Positions 57,505 to 64,000 of a DNA stretch of 64,000 nucleotides are shown in pieces (the first letter of the stretch is position 1; each line of letters opens with the position of its first letter). Position numbers and translations under genes: made by a program. The stretch covers positions 186,001 through 250,000 of the forward strand of contig LNKV01000006.1 of assembly GCA_001465935.1 (NCBI GenBank). The letters are read 5' to 3'. The notes below the pieces were generated by a model. The model searched no databases and was not told the origin of the DNA. It worked only from the letters and a program-made list of their open reading frames with translations. This DNA comes from Clarireedia homoeocarpa. Lineage: Eukaryota > Ascomycota > Leotiomycetes > Helotiales > Rutstroemiaceae.

Positions 57505-59073
57505 TCATGCTCGAATATTATACCAATGATTGAAGACGTTATTCGGATCGTAGTATCTCTTAAGTTCCTGCAGCCTCTCCACGTTTTCTGGGGAATAAAC
57601 ATTTGCATTCGATTCATCCCCGTGAGCGAAGTTAATGTAGCTATGTAAATTATCTGATTAGCATTTGCCAGGTTAAGGGGAAGGTAGATAAATTTACGTT
57701 CGATTTTCAGGCAGCTGACTGACTGAGCGCCACAAAGCTCGGATTGTTGATCCAAATAACTCGGCGACAGGATCTAAATCTGGGTTGTCGTACCATGCTA
57801 CTGCTGCAGCATTAAAACGAATATTGCGATTGCCGAAAGCAGCAGTCGATGGATCAAGTGATTGGGCATACTGTAGTGAATATACCTCCAAAAGAATGGT
57901 GGTAGATCCAGTGCCGGGAAATTTGAGGAATTCAATGAACTCATTCCAAATGGCACGCCAAATGCCAGGGACCATCCGCTGAAAGCCAGCGGAATACGTA
58001 GGTTTCCGTCCACCTTTCACACAGAAGTTCGCAGCACCGGCATTCCACTCAGGGTAGATTGCTTCGGCAGTCATATCCGCGTAGGGGCCGATGTTGTAAA
58101 TGGACTGAAAGGCCTCTTTCCCCTCAGCTTCGGAGCCATAGTAGAAAGGAGTTACGAGGACGGTCGGAGTATATGATGGAGGGCCGAGGGTTAGAAAGTA
58201 CATGAAGATACTCATCTTAGGCTGAAGAGTCAGATTTTGAATGGCTTGAGCAAGAGCTTCAATTTTGTCTTCTGTAAAAAGTAATCCACCGGTCCAAGCA
58301 GTACTCTCGGCTTGAGGTACAGGGTATGCTTTCATGACAGCAGAGGTCACAATTCCGAAATTTGGGCCCGCGCCACGAAGAGCCCACCAGAGATCTTTGG
58401 CAGCAGGAGTCACGGTGACGAGGCTCCCATTAGCAAGGACAACGTTCAAGGATAGCATATTGTCGACACTGAAGCCATGAAGGCCCATCAGATTGCCATA
58501 TCCTCCGCCAAGACCAGCACCTAATGCGCCTATACAATCGCAGTTGCCAGTTAAAACTTGAGCATTATTTGCGTAGGCAGCATCAATCACATTTTTTATC
58601 AAAGCACCTCCTTGCAAGGTCACCTCTGTGCTTCCGTTATTGAATGTGATTGCATTCAGACCCGCCAAATTGATCAGGACGCCGTTCGAATAAAGGTCAA
58701 GTGTGCTGCTCCAGCCATGTCCTCCATTCTGCGCAAGAAAAGGGATATGATTATCAACGCAGTATTTCACCTAGAAGATTGAATTAAGTAAGTACTATAC
58801 AGTCGCAATTATGATCACTATTGAGAATATGCTACATACCGTGGCTACAACATCCTGTTCTGTCGCAACGTTGACTATAGTGCCGGGACTTGGGGCATTA
58901 AATTGGCTCCATCGTGGTGCAGTTGAGACGTTGTGCGAAATAGTTGCCCCGGAGGAAAGTAGCGATAGAATAGTAGTATCAGTTGGCCCTCTTCGTAGAC
59001 CCGCGGCATAGCCACCTAAGGCAAGAGTGATGCTGAGAAAGCACAATAGTGTAAAGCGGAATGAAGACGACAT
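57505..59073 (-). CDS. Secreted berberine-bridge-type FAD-linked oxidase
   Basis: Exons 59073..58840, 58770..57698 and 57640..57505; 480 residues. The first ~23 residues form a signal peptide. The PCMH FAD-binding domain carries both covalent flavin anchors: H96 in NGGHGWS and C157 in GNCDCIGALGAGLGGGYG, 61 residues apart as in bicovalent family members. WWALRGAGPNFGIV is also typical, and the BBE C-terminal motif ERLQELKRYYDPNNVFNHWY is intact. Several N-glycosylation sequons are present. These enzymes oxidise alcohols or form C-C/C-N bonds in the secretory pathway or outside the cell. The secretory location matches that of the UstYa proteins and the precursor, so it is a candidate for a late oxidation. 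Confidence 0.92.
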
Positions 59074-60345
59074 GATTGTAATGGTGACAATCTATCGATA
59101 TGATGGCTACGAAACGACGACTTTTAAATGGTGATATGGCTCGAAGGCGACGTGCTTTGCCACATTTATAGAAAAAAGTGACCAGCTTGAATGAATGAGC
59201 ATGCATTGTTAGGTATAAGCAAGCCCTCCGGTAAACATGCGTGGTTAGGTACCATGTCCGCATGGCAAGCTGCAAGCTGCAATTTCCATGTGGCAATCCA
59301 TGTTCTGGGCATTCTGAATATGTACCTGCGCCGCCAGATCCTCAATAATTATTAGATAATAGTTCTAACCCATATCCCGACTGCTACTTCGTATAGAGCA
59401 TACTTTTTAAAATTAATTACAATTTTCTATTTTATTTTAGACTCGGTCAACTATCTTAAATAAACTTCATTTTTGGAAAAATCATTGATCGTGATATTTA
59501 TGATATCGAAATTGTATAAGTATTATATAATAACATTGTGTACCTCAGATATACGGCTCAAATTTGTAGCGCGTCGGACCCCCCACTCCCTCATTACCTC
59601 CGTTCCAGGATATATTCCGATGTGAAGCTCATTCTCTATGACACGCAGTGTCTATGTTGATAACGGTGGGAATAATTAGAAATGATTCGACTGCGCTTGT
59701 AGTGGGAAATATACTTTCTCATCCAGATTCTGGTCCATGGTCAGACGGTTGTGAGCGGTGCTCCTAGGAAGTACACTTGCGTACAACTGCCACACTCTTC
59801 TAGAGATTGCTACCAGTGGAAACCAGGTAATCTCACATTCCGAGAATGTAACGACAGCCATTCTATGTATCGATGCAACCTTAGAACATTTTATTCATGC
59901 AGTCGCGGGTTATCCGTCCCGTTTTAGATTACCGAATGACAAGGTTATGCCTGGATCTTAAACCCTTTCAATGGAATAACGGCTGAATCTATAGCTCATG
60001 ATCTTGCAAGCATTGATCCTTTGTCATAGATAAGTAACTTGCTTCTTTTTGGCACGGTTAGCATTTATGGCAGTCTTGAGTAGCAGTCAAAGATTGAATA
60101 GAGCCAGGTAAATGCGCGGATATTGCAAGGTGAAAGTCTTCGCAGCCGATTCTAGAATCAAAACATCTAAAAATAACACAGTACCTTGCGTTCTCAGCAC
60201 TCCCCAATCACTCTGTCGGATGAACAACAAGGTCCCCTTTGTAGACTGAGGGGCTCCAGAATTCTGCTCACAAGCACTCGGTTCCTGAGATTTTGAAATG
60301 TCAGAGCTCAGAGAATCTTCAGGGTAGGTCACTGACCATATGGAG
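59074..60345. other. AT-rich intergenic, no gene seen
   Basis: Promoter region of the FAD-linked oxidase and 3' flank of the broken transporter. Very AT-rich near 59400-59540. Confidence 0.55.
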
Positions 60346-61573
60346 TCATATAACCTTCGTGAGACTATACCCAACCTTGACAATTCGACTCGCCGCCATG
60401 CTTAAAGGAGAGGCTGTGAGTAAGGCTCCACACCAGACAATCAAACCTGTCCAGCTCCCATCCACTGCCAGAATAGCGCCTGCAATTGGATTACTCACCA
60501 GGACACCAAAGCCCACAAAACCAAGCGTCATTCCGAGGCGGATGCCAATCTTACTATGATCTTCCGAAAGCCTGGCAAAAGTCGTCCCGGTAGCGAACTA
60601 GCATTCATTATTATCAAAAGATAGCTGGCAACTTCGGAGGATGCACTACTTCGTTGAAGTGCGTACAGTTGAATGTAGTAGAATATAATCCATAAACCCA
60701 TGAATCCAAAAAGAAGCCCAGTGTTGAGAAGGATGTAGGGAATGTCTCTGAGAGCAGTCGCATCGAGGACAGTACGCCAAGGCGAAGCTACCGAGCGAGA
60801 CTTCATTACGAGGAGGGGGATGATCGACGTGCCGAAGATTATAAAGGCAATGACGCGAGTGATCCAGCCAAAACCAATACGTGGCTGAAGCTGTGTAAAA
60901 ACAATCGGATATATGACGCCACCTAGAACTGATGTTAGAGCGACCAGCGAAAAGTAAGCTTGCTAGCAGCAACGTACCCAGGGCACTACCAACCGAAGAC
61001 ATCCCTATGGCCAGAGATCGCCTGGCATGAAAGAACTGAGAGACGATGGCTGGAGCAGGTAGGTACAGAAGACCAAAGCCGAGTCCCATCATGACTCCTT
61101 GAGCAAGAAAGCACTGATAGTAGACTTTGCAAATGCTAGTCAAAAACATGCCCAGGACTGTGAAGAGGGAGCCTGTCCATAGCAGAAAGCCGAGATGACC
61201 GGCATCAAATATGGGACCAGCCACAACGGATGTGAGGAACATCAAGAACGCTTGCGTCGAGCCGATCCATGATATGTTTGATGAGGAATTTGAGCTCAAG
61301 AGATCAAGCTGGTAGAACGTTTGGTAGACTCCGAATGCATTCATTAAACCCCTGAGTTTTAGGTTAGTCAATACTGAATGTAAATTCAATCACCAAGAAG
61401 TACCAGGTATTCAGATTGAGACAGAAAGCGCCCAGAACCTGTAACCAAGCGATCAGATCCTCCTTGGGTAAAGAAGAAGCCGGATGGTCATCCTGAAGGG
61501 TTTGTTGACCGACTACATTTTCGGTTTTCCCGTCTTCTGTTTGGGAACTTTGATTTGTAGGTTTTTCTTCCAT
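60346..61573 (-). pseudogene. MFS monocarboxylate-type transporter, broken by internal deletion/frameshift
   Basis: Exons 61573..61404, 61351..60978 and 60922 onward encode the first two-thirds of an MFS (MCT/MCH-like) carrier, with NTWGLMNAFGVYQTFY, the GLGFGLLYLPA region and LLIIMNASSLPGRLLPG. After this last motif (about 60575-60595) the frame must change: the next family block, ARLSEDHSKIGIRLGMTLGF down to the natural end ASRIVKVGYSLTKVI, lies in another frame with no splice sites that could join them. Compared with the family about 55-60 residues, including roughly two membrane helices, are missing. The translated product would stop near 60528. It was probably the cluster exporter and is likely non-functional; an assembly error is an alternative. 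Confidence 0.75.
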
Positions 61574-62827
61574 CTCGCTTGAAAATCGGATGAAAATTAC
61601 AGGTTGCGATCTTGGAATAGATTTCATGGAAAATGGATATAATAAAGCTACTGAGCGCGATTATTGTTATAGCAGACAGTTCTGAGAGCAATAATTCAAA
61701 AGTAGTGGTACCTATCACTGGTGGAAACGATTGGAATCATGCAAAAGCGTCACACCACACCCGTGATTAATCCTATCGCATTTGTGACAAGCATGTACTA
61801 TCCCACCCCCCCATGAATAAATGTTAAATTTTTATGTGGCAAGACGTAGAAAAAAATAACCTTTATTCACGGGGAGGGATAGTATCGGTGACTTTAGGTA
61901 GAAACAACTGCATTTTTGAATTATGCTATCCATGGCTTAGCCAAGTTGTATACATGGTCGTATATGATCATCGAATAAGGAAGCTCGGGGTTGTAAACAG
62001 GAATCGGAGAAGCAACTACTTTGATATCAAGATACATTACGTACTACTACGGGGGAATCCCAACTGCCTTTCCGAGAATTAGCGAGGCATTATTTAGGTC
62101 AAGTACTGTACGGCCAGGCATTCGTATTCCCATGTTTCAGTGTAACTATTGCCCACCAGTGCCAGACTGTCGGGACGGCCAAGCTCCACAAGGAGAGAAA
62201 TCGGTGGTTTTAGTGGCGAGATACCGTGGTAGGGGTAAGGTTCTGGCAATGAAGGCGCCTTAGAACTATTTGTGAAAGCGAAGGCGCTTGGGTGTCCGAA
62301 CGAAATTATATCTGCACACACTAATTGGATCATTCATTCAAGCCACCAACACCTGCATCCAGGAGCCAACTTTACATTAGAGATGATTGGGTTTAGCCCG
62401 AAATGCGGGTAACCACTTCCCTTGACTTCGCCCCACCGTCATATGGCCTGGAATCTTCATCTCCATATATACATCCAACAGCATCTAACAGCATCCAACA
62501 AGTTATTCCCCTAGAATTCTGGTTCTGGCTATAAGGCTAGTCTTGTTCCATCCGAACAGAATTTGAATCTATCGATCGATTGATCATCCATGACGGGGTC
62601 TCATCCTCGTACGTACTTGAAGCAAAGCAAGCGGTGTATGCTCACGCGCCCATCGAGTTCAGTTCACCCCAGTTTCTTGCAGTATCAAAAGGTTCAGATT
62701 TCTGTCTATTAATATTTCGTTCGCACAGTACGAGTGAATCATCAATCAATTTATGACCTATAAAACCAAAAAGTTATCTGTTTTCAACAGTGTAATTTTT
62801 TCTAATCTAGAAAAGTGTCTATGTTCA
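61574..62827. other. Intergenic with MITE copy B, no gene seen
   Basis: Contains the MITE at 61796-61884 and a short direct repeat CATCTAACAG/CATCCAACA near 62470-62500. No supported gene. Confidence 0.5.
61796..61884. mobile_element. 89-bp MITE, copy B
   Basis: Inverted ends TACTATCCC.../...GGGATAGTA; the middle reads GTTAAATTTTT then GTGGCAAGACG, which matches copy A (45878-45963) in reverse orientation. Its terminal repeats are more diverged than those of copy A, suggesting an older insertion. Confidence 0.8.
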
Positions 62828-63121
62828 TTATACTGTCTTGACCATGGCCTCAATTATACCAGCCGCATCCCCGCCATGACTCCACATATTGACAACATCA
62901 AAGCCAGCAGAGTCAAGGAGGGCTTTCCATTGTTTTCCGGTTCTTTCAATACTACTATTGAATACCATCATCGTCAGGTCCAGCATCGCATAAAACGATA
63001 TTGCCCCTTGTTCCAACACAATCATCTCGTGTAAAAGGAGTTCCGAACGTGCATACTGATTGCTGGTCGCCAAGTGTGCAACTGCGTACTGCATACTTCC
63101 AAGGATGTGGGTTTCAAGAAG
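62828..63121 (-). pseudogene. C-terminal remnant of an O-methyltransferase
   Basis: The last exon of a class I O-methyltransferase remains, about 97 residues from a TCTAG acceptor at 63122: ELLLHEMIVLEQG, then AMLDLTMMVFNSSIERTGKQ and WKALLDSAGFDVVNMW. These fit the family blocks LLIxE, the LDLxMM helix with ERT, and WxxLLxxAGF. The SAM-binding domain that should lie upstream (above 63122) is absent, because the next sequence encodes another gene on the opposite strand. Probably a truncated pseudogene. Confidence 0.6.
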
Positions 63122-63159
63122 CTAGAAGGATGTGATAAGTTTATACTGATACTCTACAG

Positions 63160-63896
63160 CTGTCTGTTCACTAGTTGATATGCTACTTGCTCTTTTTCCT
63201 GCGAGCCTGTTTTGGAGCCTTCAGATGAAATTGAGAATGAAAATTTCTCTTTCGATCCTCATGGGCTTGGGACTGTTGTAAGTCAAATTCTTCTTCACCT
63301 TTTCAATAACTCACAAATCTAGTGCTATGGTTGCTTCTATCGTGAAGACGATAGAACTCAGAGCGTTGACTGAGAAGGGAGATGCTACCCGTAAATTATT
63401 TTCGAGCCTCCATTCCGCAAGTGATCCAACTCACTAATTTTTTTTTAAAAAGATGCTATGGCAGTCTTAGCCATTTGGTGGACGTAAGTTATTCGAATCT
63501 CCTCAATTTTCGATGGATATCTCTAAGCTATTCGGCAGACTAGAAGCGTACCTCGTCTTAATCGCTGCATCGATCCCAACATTGAAGCCGCTCCTCACCA
63601 CAAAATCACCGAAAGCCTCACGTCTCAAGACAACTACCTGGACCTCGGGTCAGCAACGGTCAGGTGTAATAAAAACGACTAAGAGAGGGACATTCTTCTC
63701 AATAAACGAACCATCATCAAGTGATGATATTATCGCCAAAGTGCCTGCTTCATACAGTGTGGGCACGTATCTTTTACGCGCCATTGATACTAAAAATGTG
63801 CAAGGGGTTCGCGTGGAAGGAGGAATGATTAGGAAACAAATGACAACGTCTGTCACATATGAAAATGCTCCTGGTCTGGAAGATGGAAGGATTTAG
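63160..63896 (+). pseudogene. 3' half of a PTH11-like/rhodopsin-domain gene, 5' end missing
   Basis: Readable exons: 63160..63277, 63323..63390, 63453..63483 and 63539..63896. They encode VCSLVDMLLALFPASLFWSL, KISLSILMGLGL, AMVASIVKTIEL, AMAVLAIWW and EAYLVLIAASIPTLKPL, the last three membrane helices of the fungal rhodopsin family, then a polar tail. No sequence for helices 1-4 is found between the methyltransferase remnant and 63160. It is likely a 5'-truncated relic; the intact splice sites suggest that the truncation is fairly recent. Confidence 0.6.
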
Positions 63897-64000
63897 AGAA
63901 CTAGTAATAATACAAATAGTTCAAACCATCACTTCTGCGAGCCTTGTGAGACCAGAGAAGGGGTGTCAGTTATGAAAGCACGAGTTTGGGCGAGCATTAG

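Overview
The window reads as nuclear DNA of a filamentous ascomycete. Nearly every gene has short introns of 46-100 bp with GTRNGT-like donors, CTAAC-like branch points and YAG acceptors. The gene families are typical of Pezizomycotina: HeLo domain, PTH11/fungal rhodopsin, UstYa, hybrid histidine kinase and berberine-bridge oxidase. A leotiomycete (Helotiales-like) source is my best guess from overall feel, but nothing seen here proves it. Exon boundaries were worked out by hand from reading frame, splice motifs and protein-family fit; they are predictions. Left part (1-30 kb): an incomplete HeLo-E2 ubiquitin-conjugating fusion gene faces an unnamed 403-aa gene across a shared promoter region. 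Then come a small membrane protein, a class I methyltransferase, a PTH11-like receptor, a 206-bp MITE-like element, an amino-acid permease, a secreted Cys-rich protein with several dibasic sites, a 1176-aa disordered protein, the small mitochondrial assembly factor SDHAF1, a fumarylacetoacetate-hydrolase family enzyme and a synaptojanin-like Sac1/5-phosphatase. Middle (29-44 kb): two gene-poor stretches of nearly 5 kb, rich in microsatellites, heptamer arrays and hairpins, surround a hybrid histidine kinase and a class 3 lipase. Right part (44-62 kb): this looks like an uncharacterised gene cluster for a ribosomally made, post-translationally modified peptide (RiPP) of the dikaritin/UstYa type. 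It holds a secreted precursor with nine copies of a peptide ending in VVKNAWSA, eight of them followed by a Lys-Arg (Kex2) site (49123-49674); two UstYa-like (DUF3328) proteins with both HxxHC motifs intact; a methyltransferase; a GMC oxidoreductase; a short-chain dehydrogenase; a secreted bicovalent-FAD oxidase; a PTH11-like receptor; and an MFS transporter broken by an internal deletion. Two copies of one ~87-bp MITE family lie at 45.9 and 61.8 kb and bracket most of this region. The right edge (62.8-63.9 kb) holds truncated remnants of an O-methyltransferase and another PTH11-like gene. Proposed working of the cluster: the precursor enters the secretory pathway, Kex2-type protease cuts at Lys-Arg, the membrane-anchored UstYa pair crosslinks the repeated core (probably using the Trp side chain), and the methyltransferase and redox enzymes may finish the product. 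The gene content supports this, but the product, its exact core and the cluster borders are inference.
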